Source of the DNA: Panagrolaimus kolymaensis
Lineage: Eukaryota > Nematoda > Chromadorea > Rhabditida > Panagrolaimidae
Assembly: GCA_028622995.1 (NCBI GenBank)
Contig: JAJQJQ010000010.1
Location: 4,960,001 to 5,024,000 of the forward strand
Direction of reading: 5' to 3'
Length of the DNA stretch: 64,000 nt
Positions 9,989 to 22,481 of this stretch are shown piece after piece. Positions within the stretch are counted from its first letter, which is position 1. Each line of letters begins with the position of its first letter. Under the pieces are notes generated by a model, which saw nothing but the letters and a program-made list of their open reading frames with translations, did no database searches and was not told where the DNA came from. A program made the translations under genes and the position numbers.

Positions 9989-12900
9989 GCCGTAGTTGGT
10001 GGTGGATGACGAAGTAAAAATGCCACCACAAATAAGCTATGATGAACTAATACTTTTTCTGTTTGACCAAAAGTAAATTTTCTAAAACAATTCGTTCTTG
10101 TTGGTTCATTAAGGAAAACATGAAACTAAAGCAAAAAAATGGCAAAGAAATAAGCAATGTCGCGGATGAAATAAAAATATACAAAATAAATAAAATTATG
10201 TGATTTGATCGTAGAAGACTTTTTTAGCTTTTGCGCAGCATTAATGTGTCACAATTTCTTTTTTAGAAAAATGGTTGTTTATTTCCTTCTTTTTTGGCTC
10301 TTTTAAATTTTTTTCTTCTTCTCAAAATGTGGTCCCCAAAGGCAAACTTGCGCAAGCACAAGCAAGCAATAGAAAATCAAAAAAATTCTTTTTTATGTGA
10401 AATGTGAACTAAACTCCATAAAAATTTAAATGTGGTGGTCAAAAAAGAAATAAAGAAAGAATGCAAAAACCAAACGAGTGTAAAATGGTCAGAAAAAAAA
10501 AATGGGGAGAAGTCAGTCAGCTGCAAAAATGTTGCTTATTTGTTTTTGTAATTGAGCAGAGGGCATGAAAAAAAGAGAGAGGGATTATTTAAGAAAACAA
10601 CTTTAAACGGAAGATTAGAGACGCTTGAAAAAAAAACACCTTATTTTTATGATTCATTTTTTATGGCAATGGTCAAAAAAGCAACCGTAAAAATTATACA
10701 AAAGCAACACGGTTTCTTATTGAACCAAAAAAGAAAGAAAAAGCAAGTATTGAATATTATTTTTTTCGTTTCATTGTTGCGCGTTAACAAAAGACGACAT
10801 TATTGCTCAAGAATCAGAAATATCAAACGTCTACTACGAAAGCAAAAAATGGTTTAAAAAAATTTTTTCTTTCTCAAAAAGCAAAAATATTACAATTTTT
10901 TCTAAACTTTTTCAAAACGATGTGAACAAAATAAAAATAAAAATTGTTGCACATGAGTGGAAGACCACCCGCTGATATCAATATAAAAAATAGAGGAGAA
11001 TCAAGGAAATTTAGTCCAAAAAATAAAATAAAAAAAGACATTAAATAAAATATTGCGGCGGGAAAGTAAAGTGTGCAAAAAAAAAATAAAGGCATAACTT
11101 TTTTGTTCTTCGATTTTTGCATATTTATTGACCTCGAAAAATATTATAGCGGTCGAAACCCTTTTATAATCAATTTTCTTCTAAAGCTGCTGATGCTTAT
11201 CAATGCGTTCCATCGATGAAGAAAAAGGAAGGAGTCTTTGAAAAAAAAAATGTAACATTTTTTTTGCCGATGATCATAAAGACATTGGAGACTATACAGA
11301 AGGGAAAAGAATGAAAGGAGCGGCATGTGCAAAAAAGGTCAAGAAATGCCATTGCATTTGATTTAAAAGAAAAATAAATTATAAAACAAAAAACAATGAA
11401 ATTTATTTTTGCCATTTTAAAAACCCTTAAAATAATAATAAACCAAACCATCACATTTATTATTAAAGCTGTCAATAAGAAAGTAAGAAAAAAAGCCGGA
11501 AATAAACTCTATTAAAGTTGAGTGAAAAAGGAAAAGAAAAAAATAAAGGGAAGATGCGAGATATAGCTTAATGAGAAAAAAAAGAAGAAGAGATCATAAT
11601 CTAAATATAATCTTTAAAATATAAAATAAAAAAGCGCAAGTGTCAGGGGCAAGAGAGTAGCCAGCAATTTAATAGTTTTTAAAAACTCGCCGCCGCAGTT
11701 TCACTTTTGGTTTTAAGCTTTAAAATTGGTTGTTGACAAACTGAAAGATTGAAAGCAGCTTGTTGATATCAAAGAAGCTGTTTCAAGGAAATATTGAAGA
11801 AAAAAGGAAACTTTTTACAACAAAAAATGTTTTATTCACGGAGTCTAAAAAAAGAGAAAAATTTAACGGAGATACTTGACGGCGGCCTTCAATATTCGGA
11901 CGTCCATAAACGAATCAACAGGCCTATAAAAGATCCGGTCGATATATAGATAATAAAATAATATACTGAGGAGATCCGCCAGGTGTATTGTGTTATTGTG
12001 CGGCAAAATAATGATGCGCAAAGAAAATAAAGAAAATATAAATGTTGATTTACGCTCGCGTGGAGATTATCAAGAAAAAAAAACAAGTCTATCTTGAATC
12101 TTCCTTTTTTGCTGCAAAAAAGTATGGGGAATGGAGAAGAAAGGAAAAAAGCATATTGTGAAATAGGACTTTGCCAAACAAAAAAAAATAAAAGAAGAAA
12201 GAAACCAACAAAAATAGAAAATGAATGATATTTTGATCTAAAAAAAGAAAGAAGAAGCGTCCAAAAAAGGAAATGAAAAAGAGAAAATAAAGAATGGAAA
12301 AAATTGTATTATTTTTTTCTTTTTCGCCGGTTCATTGCTAAAAGATTTACGTACTATTTCTTGCTTGCTTGAATTAACAGAGGAGGTCTTCTTGTCTGTT
12401 TGACGGATGCTATGTTCTACCGGATTAGAATATGCTAAATTGCTTTTAGTGTTGGGTCTTAGGTTTATTTCATTGTTGTCATTTGAACGAGCAACAAATG
12501 AATAATGGCGATACACTCAAGTAAAAAAAGCATAGGATTGTAACTGTTTTTTAAAGCTGTTTTTAATGGAATGAAATAGGGAGAAAAGAATATGTTACTG
12601 GCGGATAATCTTTTGATTATCTTCTGAATATAAGTGTCAGTCAAGAGAATCCAGAGGACCAGAAGTGGCTTTTTTTTACAGTATATAATTACAAAAAAAC
12701 ATAAGAGAATAAAATTAATAAAAATTAAAGAACCAAATCTAAAAGTTTTATAAGTTTCTTCTCCCTTTTCCTCTTTTTTGTGCAAATAAATAATAAGAAG
12801 GTTGCCGTCAAAAAGCGCATTAATATAATCAAAAGCGGCGGACATTGGATACATTTATTAGCGCCACATCGTCTAACGAATTATCTATCTATGAGAAAAA

Positions 12901-15900
12901 CATTGAACCGTACAAAAATTAAAAATCGAGGCTTGCCTAATGCGGTTCACCTGCGTTCGCATAATACTCAGACGATATAGTTGGATTCGGCGGCGGCGTT
13001 GCTCTTTGTTATTAAATGTTTCGCGCAAAAATTAAACCCTTTTTGCTGCATCGTTAATCTCGAAACTGACCACCTCAAGTTTCTATTACTTTACTTCTTT
13101 TTTTGTTTAGTAAAAAAGGAGGAAGGAAATCGTACACTTGTAGCTAGCTGGATTGTGACATCAATGACTGAATAAACGTCAAATCAGTTATATCAACGAC
13201 AACGATGCAAACAACTTTGTATAAAATTCAAGTGAAAAAGCGCCTAAAATTCAATTTCGTCTTTTCCCCATGGGATATATTTCCAGATATGTTTTTTTGA
13301 AAAATGACTTCCCCTGAGTCAAATTTGTTTTTCTACGACTATTGAAAGAACACCCGCTTTGAATTTTTTGAATTTAAAAAAAAACAGCGCGACTATTTTT
13401 TTACTTAAGCAAAACTCAAGGGATTTTTATGTTGCAGAGTTGTCGAAGAAAAAAAAAGAATTTGTTTTAGGAAGGATGTTTGGATATAACCGATCGTATG
13501 ATAAATATCCTGTCGTCTCTAAGTAAAAAAAAAAGCTTTTTGAATTTTTGTGACTATAGCTATAGTTTATTGAATATGAAAAAAAATTTAGTCCCCATTT
13601 TTGAAGTTGCAAGATGTCAGCTTTTTGTTGTCACAACATGACGAGAGAAAAAAACGATGACCGATTCACGCCAAAATATCTTTAGGTTAGGGAGGATAAG
13701 AAAAAAAAAGAAAAGAGACGAAAAAAAACCACAGTAATAAAATATATTTATATCTTTTTCTAAAGAAATAAATAAAAATTTAGATCAATTGGAAAATAAA
13801 AATAAAAGGAAAATTTTTATTATTTTTTTATAAAAATAAATGCAACATGCCTTTTTTTCTTTTTCGTCTTTTTTTTTCAATGTTGTCGGAAAAGCTACCT
13901 TTGTTCCGGACAACACAAATCAAAAATTTATGTTTTCCGTATGATTGACGACGATGCATGCCGTGTCAATTTTTTTATTTTTCAAGAGAAGTGATTCCTT
14001 CTCTCTTTCTTCCATCCCCACTGGGTATTTTCCCTTGATCCATCAGCAGCAGCCTCGTTGATGCTGCCAGGAGTAAAAAGGAGATATTATTTTTATATAT
14101 GTATATGCCTCACACATGTTAAAAATGTTCTAATGAAAAAGAAAAAAGGAGAGGAAAATTTTAAAAATATGACGATTCCATAACTAAAGTTTCATTGTCG
14201 ATATGATTTTGGTTGGTAGTGATGGTGGCGGTAGGAAGAATTATGGGGACAATGAACAAGAGAAATAAGCTAAGACACAGAAAAAAGAAAAAATAAGAAA
14301 AAAAAATAAGCAACAAGCATTATTTCATTTATTTTTTTGTTGTTGATGTTGCTTGAGAGAATAAATGTCAAAAAAAATTTATTTGAAAAAACCAAAAATG
14401 TTTTATGAGTAGTTTTTGTCTTCATAAATCAGCCAAAAATATCGTATCAACATGTCATGGTATAATCCAGAAGATGTGAATACTGATCGAAGAGGATATA
14501 TGTATTTTTTGTTTCGAAAAAAAATGAAGAAGAAAAAAGTGAAGAGCGCAAGAAAACAAAAAGAAAATCATTTTCTTTTTTGTGACAAATGTTGTAAACT
14601 CAAAAGATGACTGACTGGCGTCGTCGTCGTCTTCTTCTTCTGTAGATAATAACACCTTTAAGAAAAAAAGAAAAAAATCTTTTCATTAAACTAAAAAATA
14701 AGAATATCAACAGGGCAAATTTCTATTGTTTTCAATCCACGGAATTATTGTTGTTTTCTCAATTGTATTAATAAAAAAAGGACGCGCAGCAACAACATCT
14801 GCGACAGAAAAAAATTGAAACATCTTGGCAATTTTAGGTTTTGATTCTTCACCGTATGTATTTTTTTTTTTTCGGTAACCATAAATTAGCTAATATTTTA
14901 AGGTCAAAAAGAAGAAAAAAAGAAACATTTCAACAGCAAAATTGAGAGAAAAACATGAAACAACCTGGAGGAAAAATAAATAATAGAAATGCTGTGTTTT
15001 AAAAACTATATTATAATTGAAGTAATAAATATGATCCATTCGCGCTTTTCTCAAATCTGTATGTCTCTGCACTATATAGCGCTTATTCACTAATGCCAAA
15101 ATTGACCGGAAGAAAATCATTGTAAATAGAAAAACAATCTATGAAAAAAGAAGGAGAAGTGAGTGAGTAGGCTGCTGCTCCCTGACGGTCGCAAAAACAG
15201 TTATATCCGAAGAAGGAAAAGTGAGTATTCAATTCTACCAAAATCATCATGGGAACTGCCAATTTTTTAGAAAAAGAAAAAATAGGAGATGCAAACGCGC
15301 TACTATTTAGCGCATTTATTCAAGCGGTAGTAGTTGGTTAGAAAATCTGTCGCCGATCTCCATGCGGGAAAAAAACTATGATGGAGTAGTTTTGTGTTTG
15401 ACAGTTCTAAATTCATGGATACATACATACACGGAAAAAGAAAACTATTTGAGGGTAGCAAACACAAAGAAAGAAATAACGACGACGACTGATTGCTGTT
15501 GTCACCAATTTGCTACAACAACAAAGAAAAAACCATTTTCTAAGGTCAAATGACAAAATCAAAGGCAGGCATTTAAAAAAGGGAAAAAATGTGAACGAAT
15601 AAAATCAAATAGGCAATCTCCAGGGTGTCCGTTTAAAAAATAAAAAAGTATCCCTGTAAATCTTTTTTGCTGTCAAGTTTTACTCAAATTAAAAAAATAC
15701 AAATTGCACCAATGATTTTAAAGAAAGAAAAATAGCTGCCTAAAAAAACTCGTAATTGGTATTCATTCTAATGCAACCTTGAAAGATGGAAAAAGACTTC
15801 CTGGGGCGATTCGCATCCAAGAAAATAATTTTTTTTGAAAAAAGTTTTGACCAAGAATGTCTCAATTGGTCACTTTTTTTTCTTGTGTTTTCCCTCTCCC

Positions 15901-18900
15901 TCGGAAGATGATAGTCGAATTTTGGCCGCAGGTGGTCCATCCAGCTGTCAACAATAAGCAAGCAATCAGAGAAGGATAAAAAAATGGAAAAGCTTTAAAA
16001 ATCGCGTGCATATTTATTTGGACGATGATGAGCAATTGAGGAAGATTTTAAGACAAAATGTGGATAACAAATAATATATAATTATGTATTAGACAACTAA
16101 ATTTTTCAAGAAGCTTACGTCTAATAAAATTTAAAAAATAAAACGTCAACATTAGCATGATTGATTGCAACAGAAAAAAAAAGTTAAAATGCCAAAAGGC
16201 AACTAATAAACAACAATTAAATGCGGTGGTGGCGGTAACGATGAACAAATGATTGAAATATAATGATGGGTGAAAAAAATTTCAATAATAAAAATAAAAT
16301 AAATAGTGGCAAATGTCAGAGAGTAAAATAATTAGGAAGAAAAGAAATCAGTTAAAAAGAAAAACTTAGACTTGTAACTCTCAAAAAAAAGAGGTAAAAA
16401 TGTTGACATCAAAACATGCTTGTATTTTTTAGTTTAAAGTCGTTGAAAAAAAATTGGTTATTCACAAACAAACAAAAAATCAAAAAGCATAAAGAAAAAA
16501 AATAAAAGATAGTTGGCGCCAGCTGTTTTAATATTATTTTGCGCTTCTTTACATAACCCTTTTTTCGCGCATTTTTTGCCGACACTATGCCGACAAAAAG
16601 ATTTGAGATATATATGTATTTGTTTGTTGTTCAACAGCATAACAAGTTGATGGAATGCTTTTTTTAGATGAGTTAGCAAAGAAAAGAAAAAATTTATTAC
16701 CATAAAACCAAGCAAGCTTTAAGTCTCGCTCTCATTTCTTTTTTTCTTACACAATGGTCGATCGGCAAAAAAACATACATTACAATAAAAGAAAAAAATG
16801 AATTAATGAATCAAGCAGCCAAAAAATAAAGGTTAGTAATAAAAGAAAAAATAATAATAAAATGAAACGATAAATAAATCTGCTAAGAAAAAAATTTAGA
16901 GAGAAAAAACACGATGAAATGGTTTTTAACGTGTGAAAACAAAAAACCGCCGAGCAAAAGAATAAATAAATGTAAATTGAAATCGAAAGAAAAAAACATG
17001 ACCGTTAAAAATAAGAAAGAACGGTAGTGAGTGAAAGCGATGGCGACAAATAAAAAAATGAATGCATTTTTAGAACCGTTACATAGAATTAAATCGTTCC
17101 CTTTGAATTTGATTGCCATAGATAGACATAAACATGAAAGTGGTGAAAGGCAAATTGGTAAAAATCAAATTAATGAAAGAAAAAAAAAGTTGTTAAATGT
17201 TATTGGCAACCTTGGAAAAACAACTTAGAATCATTGATAAATGGCAAAATTGTTTTAAAAAAATCAAAAAACTAGAGTTTTACAAAGAAAATTGAAGAAA
17301 CAAAAAGTCGAAAACATGCATAAGAATGATAATAAAAAATATAAATAAATCTTTTGTTTTAAAAAAAGGAAAGGAGAAAACATTTAAAGGCATCTTTGGG
17401 TCAGAAGCTGCAAGAAGCATACTTGAAGCCATAAATGAAACACAACAATAATATGCGAGCCTGCGGTTAGACCATCCGAGCATAAAAGAAGTAAAGAAGA
17501 AAGAAGGAAGATGACGAATTAATGGGATTATAGTACCGAAAGACAACAAAAAAAAATAGAAAACGGCGGCACCGTGGTCTTCATCGAAAATGAAAAAGAA
17601 GACGTCCCAATAACCAGCCGTTCGTTCATATTCTCGTTGGAGACACATTTCTTCATTTTTGCTCCACCACTACCATCGCCGTCTGTGAACAGTCAAGCAA
17701 GTCAAGACAACCACCAACTGAATCGTAGATGCAGCAGTCAAATAAAAAAAATTTACGGCTTGAACCAAAACGGCCACTCAAGTTTTTCTTTGGTCATCAT
17801 AGAAGAAAAAAACAGGGCAAAATAAAAATCGACCTTGTCGCTTTTTAAGCGGCACTTTTTTGATCTCCTAAATCTTGCTTTTAAAAAACAAAAACAAAAA
17901 AACCACAAAAAAATAATATAAAATAAAAGAATATCAAGTATCAAGTTCCAAGGTTTTACAATAAGCAAGCAAAAAAATAATAAACTTTTCAATTATAATT
18001 AAGCTTTGTTTTTTTGAGGAAAGAGGAAACTTTCATAAATGGTTTTGTGTTTATCTTAAAAGAAGGGCAATAATAACCTAAAAGCAAGTCGGAAAGAAAA
18101 ATAAAAAGTACCGAAACACTTCAAAATCCACTCAAAGTGTGTTCATCTTCTTCGCAGCTATAAAAATAATTTTCTTCCTCTTTTGAAGTTCAATGTTTGT
18201 TCTTGGCACTTTGGCTTTTTTAAGGTCGAACACACGAGGAAACGCGGTAAAAGGCCTTTAACATTACCATTACGATGATCTTAGACACTTTTTTTGCCGC
18301 AACTTATTTTATATTTTTTGAAGAAACTAAAAGTTTTGGCATTCCTAAATTGCGCAATCCCATTTTCCAATGAAACAATTTTAAGCCAACTGTCAAAATA
18401 ACATCGTCGTCGTCCTTTGCAAACATACATAATTTTGGTATGTGGCAACCAACTAAAATATGTAGATTTTAAATTTCGATAACTGCGCGCATGTTCGTAA
18501 CCCAAAAAAAGGAATTGTCAATCTCCATGAAATGACAAGACGAAAGCGGGGTTGTTAGTTAAGGACAAAACAATCCGATTAAAATAACAACATACATCGA
18601 ATTTAAAGAGTAATATGTAGAATATGGAGAGAGAGAAAATAGAGAGAAAAACTTTAAAAAGCAACCATCAAAAAAGCAATGAAAAACAAACCCTACAAAA
18701 AAGCCTTCGTTGAGTTTAGTGGCAAATGAAAAAAAAATGGAGAAAAGAAAGAAATGATTTACAATCATATTTAGCATAAAAACTATTTATTTTTTTTTGA
18801 CCAATTATAGAAAGCTAAAAAGCTGTATCTCTTCCATCTTTCTTAAATCACAACGCTCTGGTGTTACTAACTAACTATACGTCCACTTTTTCAAATCCAA

Positions 18901-19036
18901 ATAGCTTAGCTTCCGGTTAAATGAAAAAAATCAGCCACATTTAGAAAGCCTTAAGGTTAAATAATAAAGTGACGAAAAGTTTTATATATTTTTTTGCGAT
19001 GGATGGATGAAAGAAAATGACTTATTCCAATATGGG

Positions 19037-19072
19037 GTGGCTAGTTAAATTTCACCATATGTAACTAACCAC
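19037..19072. repeat. short inverted repeat (hairpin)
   Basis: GTGGCTAGTTA (19037-19047) and TAACTAACCAC (19062-19072) pair at 10 of 11 positions around a 14-base loop. It lies about 280 bases beyond the stop of isovaleryl-CoA dehydrogenase. The stem does not extend far enough for a typical microRNA precursor, so chance is possible. Confidence 0.35.
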
Positions 19073-19256
19073 AAAAAGCGTCCAGATTGCAAATTTTAAA
19101 ATCAGTATACTTTTTTACCACATAAAAAACCTCGAATTTTTGCCATAAAAATAAATCCAATAAAAAAAGGAAATCGCATTTTACTAAAAACTTGTGGGAA
19201 TATCAAATGTTAAAACTTTTTGATCGATTATCAACACATTGAAATTCAACAAAATA

Positions 19257-19262
19257 TTTATT
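19257..19262 (-). terminator. poly(A) signal of isovaleryl-CoA dehydrogenase
   Basis: AATAAA on the - strand, about 92 bases after the stop codon of the isovaleryl-CoA dehydrogenase gene, a normal place for a cleavage signal. Confidence 0.55.
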
Positions 19263-19353
19263 AGCAACTACTAAATAATAAAAATAAAACATACATAATC
19301 AATGCAATACAACTTTAACACACCTAAATTAAACTTTAACTAACATTACACCT

Positions 19354-20754
19354 TTAAGAATATTCTTTGTTGAGAGCGCGACCAATTACCAAACGACGAA
19401 CTTCAGAAGTACCCGCACCAATTTCATATAATTTTGCATCACGTAAAATGCGACCCGTAGGATAATCATTAATATAACCATTACCACCAAGAATTTGAAT
19501 AGCTTCTAATGCATTTTTGGTTGCTTGTTCAGCCAGATAAAGAATAACACCAGCACAATCTTTGTTTGAAATATGTCCAGCAGTTGATGCACGAGCAGTT
19601 GAATAAAGATATGCACGACATGATGCCATGGAAGTATACATATCAGCTAATTTTCCTTGCATTAATTGAAATGTTCCAATTTTAGTTCCAAAAGCTTCAC
19701 GTTGATGAGCATAATCAAAGGCGATATCACACGATGCTTGAATAAGACCCATTGGACCACCAGCAAGTACAAGACGCTCAACATCAAGTCCAGTCATCAA
19801 AACATAAACACCTTTGCCTTTTTGTCCAAGAATGTTTTCAGCAGGTACTTCACAATTTTCAAAGATAAGTTCGCAAGTGTTAGAGCCACGCATGCCTAAT
19901 TTATCAAGTTTTGGACCACGAGAGAAGCCAGGATAATCCTAAAAACATATCTTACGCTAAAGAAGATTATCGTAAAACAAACATACTCTTTCAACAATAA
20001 AAGCAGTAATACCATGTTGATGCTTTTTGGGATCAGTTTTAGCATAAATAATATAAACATCAGCATCAGGTCCATTGGTTATCCAGAATTTACTTCCATT
20101 AAGAATGTATTTGTCACCTTTCTCTTCGGCAGTTAATTTCATTGAAACAACATCAGAACCTGCTCCACTTTCAGACATAGCCAATGCACCCATATGTTCA
20201 CCACTGATTAACTGCAAAGAACAATCATTGATCACAAATCATTTTTGAATGAACTTACTTTTGGAAGATATTTTTCTTTTTGTTCAGCTGTTGCATTACG
20301 AACTAATTGATTAACACAAAGATTTGAATGAGCACCATAACTAAGAGCAATAGAGCCACTGGCACGTGAAAGTTCTTCCATAGCAATAACATGATCAAAG
20401 TAAGTCATTTCAGATCCACCGTATTCAGTTGGCGCAGTAATACCAAGAAGTCCATTATCACCAAGCTTCTTCCAGAATTCACGAAGTTGAGGGAATGTAT
20501 TGGTTTTATCAATTTCGGCAGCATGAGGAGCTAATTCTTTTTGAGCAAGGTCAAAGACCGTCTTCCGCAACTAAAAAAAGTTAATTCATGTCAAAACAAG
20601 TTAAAATTAAAACAAAAGAGGAACTTACTTGTTTTTGTTCATCGGTTAATTGATAAAGATCATCATTAATTGGATAATTTGAAAAGTTCTTGACAGAAGC
20701 AGTAACCAACGCTTTTTGGGTTAACAAAGGTACATGAGAAATGCGGCTCAACAT
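19354..20754 (-). CDS. ivd-1: isovaleryl-CoA dehydrogenase, mitochondrial
   Basis: Exons 20754-20629, 20570-20259, 20211-19987 and 19938-19354 encode 415 residues in frame (human protein about 426). It is an FAD-dependent acyl-CoA dehydrogenase that oxidises isovaleryl-CoA in leucine catabolism, passing electrons to ETF. Visible landmarks are a short basic N-terminus suited to mitochondrial import, [14 protein letters not shown] (flavin-contact segment), [11 protein letters not shown], and [22 protein letters not shown]. The diagnostic [14 protein letters not shown] carries Glu275 in the place of the IVD catalytic base; most other acyl-CoA dehydrogenases have it near the C-terminus. QILGGNGY and [17 protein letters not shown] close the C-terminal domain. 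The ATG follows directly on a TTTTTTTAG acceptor, so the 5' end is trans-spliced or comes from an upstream non-coding exon. Confidence 0.93.
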
Positions 20755-22481
20755 CCTAAAAAAAGAAACATAAATTAAAGAGACAAATGCAAGAAAAAAT
20801 TATCATAACGCGGAAATAAAAAAAGGCTACAAAAAAGTGCAAGAAGATAAAAAATATTACAGCATTTATAAATGTTTTAGCAGACACTTATAGCTGCAAA
20901 CGATCTAGTTCAAAGATAAGCGATTATAATAAGTACGCGAAAATAAAAACTTTTCCCAACAAAAAAAAAGATGACCGCATTTTGGCTTGCTTCAAGTCGC
21001 AGCAGCACATTTTTCATTCAAAAGAACATAGCGTTATAGCCGCATGGAAAACACGCGACATAGCGTCTATCGTCTTTAGGTTAAAAAAAATGAATGCAAC
21101 ATTTTTGTGGAAGGAATAGAAGCGGATGGAAACATATTTTAAAAACGAACGAAAAGGGCAAAAATTGATAAAAAAAAACTTTTTAGGGGTAAAGGTCGAT
21201 TTTTTTTCTAACTTTAAAATTTTTAAAAAAATAAGAAAAAACACAAAAAAGAAGTCCACACGTGGAGTATACATATGCGCACATTACGACGTTCTGGGAG
21301 GACCACGCTAATACTCACACAAATAAAAAAGAGACATACCCGCAAGCCGCCGACAGCCAGAAAGAGTTTGCACAGCCTCTTTCACTTTTAACAAAATCTC
21401 CTTCGATTGTTAGGAGCTTAAAAACATTGGGAAGGAGTTAAAAAATATATAGTTATTTCACATGAAATAAAAAAGGCAACACGCAAATTAAAGATGGGAA
21501 GATTCTCAAACCAAAAAAAAACACAAAATTAATGGGCAAAAAAAAGGAATAAAAAAATTATCAAAACTTAGAAGCTCGTAAAAAATGGGAAAATATGGAA
21601 TGAGAAAGTGAAATAAAGACGAATATGCAAATTAAGAAAAATTCACAATCAAAGAAAACAACAACGAAAGAAACAAAAAAAAAAAGGTAAATGACGACGA
21701 CAGAAGAAACTTCAACATGCAATTTTTTTTTCATTCAAAGTTTTGCATTTTTAAGTTCGCGGATTTGTCGCAAAATGCCAGATTAGGATGGTGAACATGA
21801 AAAACTTCTGTAATCCAACATCGTTGACATCAAAAATGTTTAATTTTTTATTGCTTTTTAGTAAAAACATTGTTAATAAAGACATGGATGAAAGAATACA
21901 GAAAATAAGCCCTAAAGCTCTGCATAAAAAGTGTGAAAAGCATTTGAAAGTACATATACTTATTTTAAAAAGGTTTATGTTTTTATAATAACGTACGTTT
22001 ATAGCTTTTTTTGTTTTAATAAAAGTCTATGATTTCTTTCTCTCAAATCTATTGCTGACACTAAATAAATAATTTACTGTATGTACTTATTTTCAGAGAT
22101 TTAAAAAAAATTTAGTTTCAATATCCACCGACAAAGGCAGTTGTTTACTAATAAACAATTAGTTTTTTCTTTTTTGGATGATGCCATAATTTATTGATAC
22201 TCTTTTTTTATCACTGGTATGTGTCATAATATTATTCCTTTATGAACTAATCAAATTGTGCTAAGTGATTTTTTTTCACCTCTATTATTACCAATCGACA
22301 ATAATCTTAGGACGAAAAGAAAATACCAACGAACTCTTTTTTCCCATTATTAGCTTCGATACATCTAAATTTTGTAATTGCAATATTCCATTAGATTTTT
22401 AGAGGATCAGCTAAATATTTTACATATTATTTGCTTCGATAGAATCCCATTGTTTTATATCATAAGACATATTTTACCAAT
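20755..22481. other. divergent promoter region between isovaleryl-CoA dehydrogenase and the FASTK-like gene
   Basis: The left half (to about 21,700) is A-rich on the + strand and the right half T-rich, which fits introns or UTRs of genes transcribed away from each other. A GC-richer patch at 21340-21430 ends, on the - strand, in a good donor (GTATGT at 21339-21334) and could be a 5' UTR exon of isovaleryl-CoA dehydrogenase. An acceptor-like TTTTTAG ending at 22402 may precede the FASTK-like gene. No coding gene is seen. Confidence 0.5.

Larger units (their letters stand above)
9989..19353. other. 9.4 kb without a supported gene; probable long 5' intron(s) of prickle
   Basis: The + strand is conspicuously A-rich, with many A runs broken by single G, so - strand RNA would be U-rich, like the confirmed introns of the - strand genes here. 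No long or conserved coding region, tRNA or rRNA is visible. Short open frames on both strands have low-complexity Lys- or Phe-rich translations. Slightly more complex patches occur near 11870-12010, 14030-14075 and 14590-14660; the last two have acceptor-like pyrimidine tracts on the - strand and could be unrecognised 5' exons. Confidence 0.5.

Noticed and set aside
10552..10857. 101-codon + strand open frame in the large gap
   Set aside because: Mostly Lys/Arg from A-rich DNA; no motif, promoter or splice support.
12465..12980. Overlapping open frames on both strands
   Set aside because: Phe/Ile/Leu-rich on one strand and Lys/Asn-rich on the other, as expected from AT-rich DNA without selection.
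14030..14660. Possible small prickle exons (a patch with CATCAACGAGGCTGC near 14060; a TEEEDDDDASQSS peptide near 14630)
   Set aside because: Acceptor-like tracts are present on the - strand, but no convincing donors and no match to known Prickle N-termini.
19037..19072. MicroRNA precursor at the 11-base inverted repeat
   Set aside because: The stem stops at 11 pairs with one mismatch and does not extend to the ~22 pairs a precursor needs.
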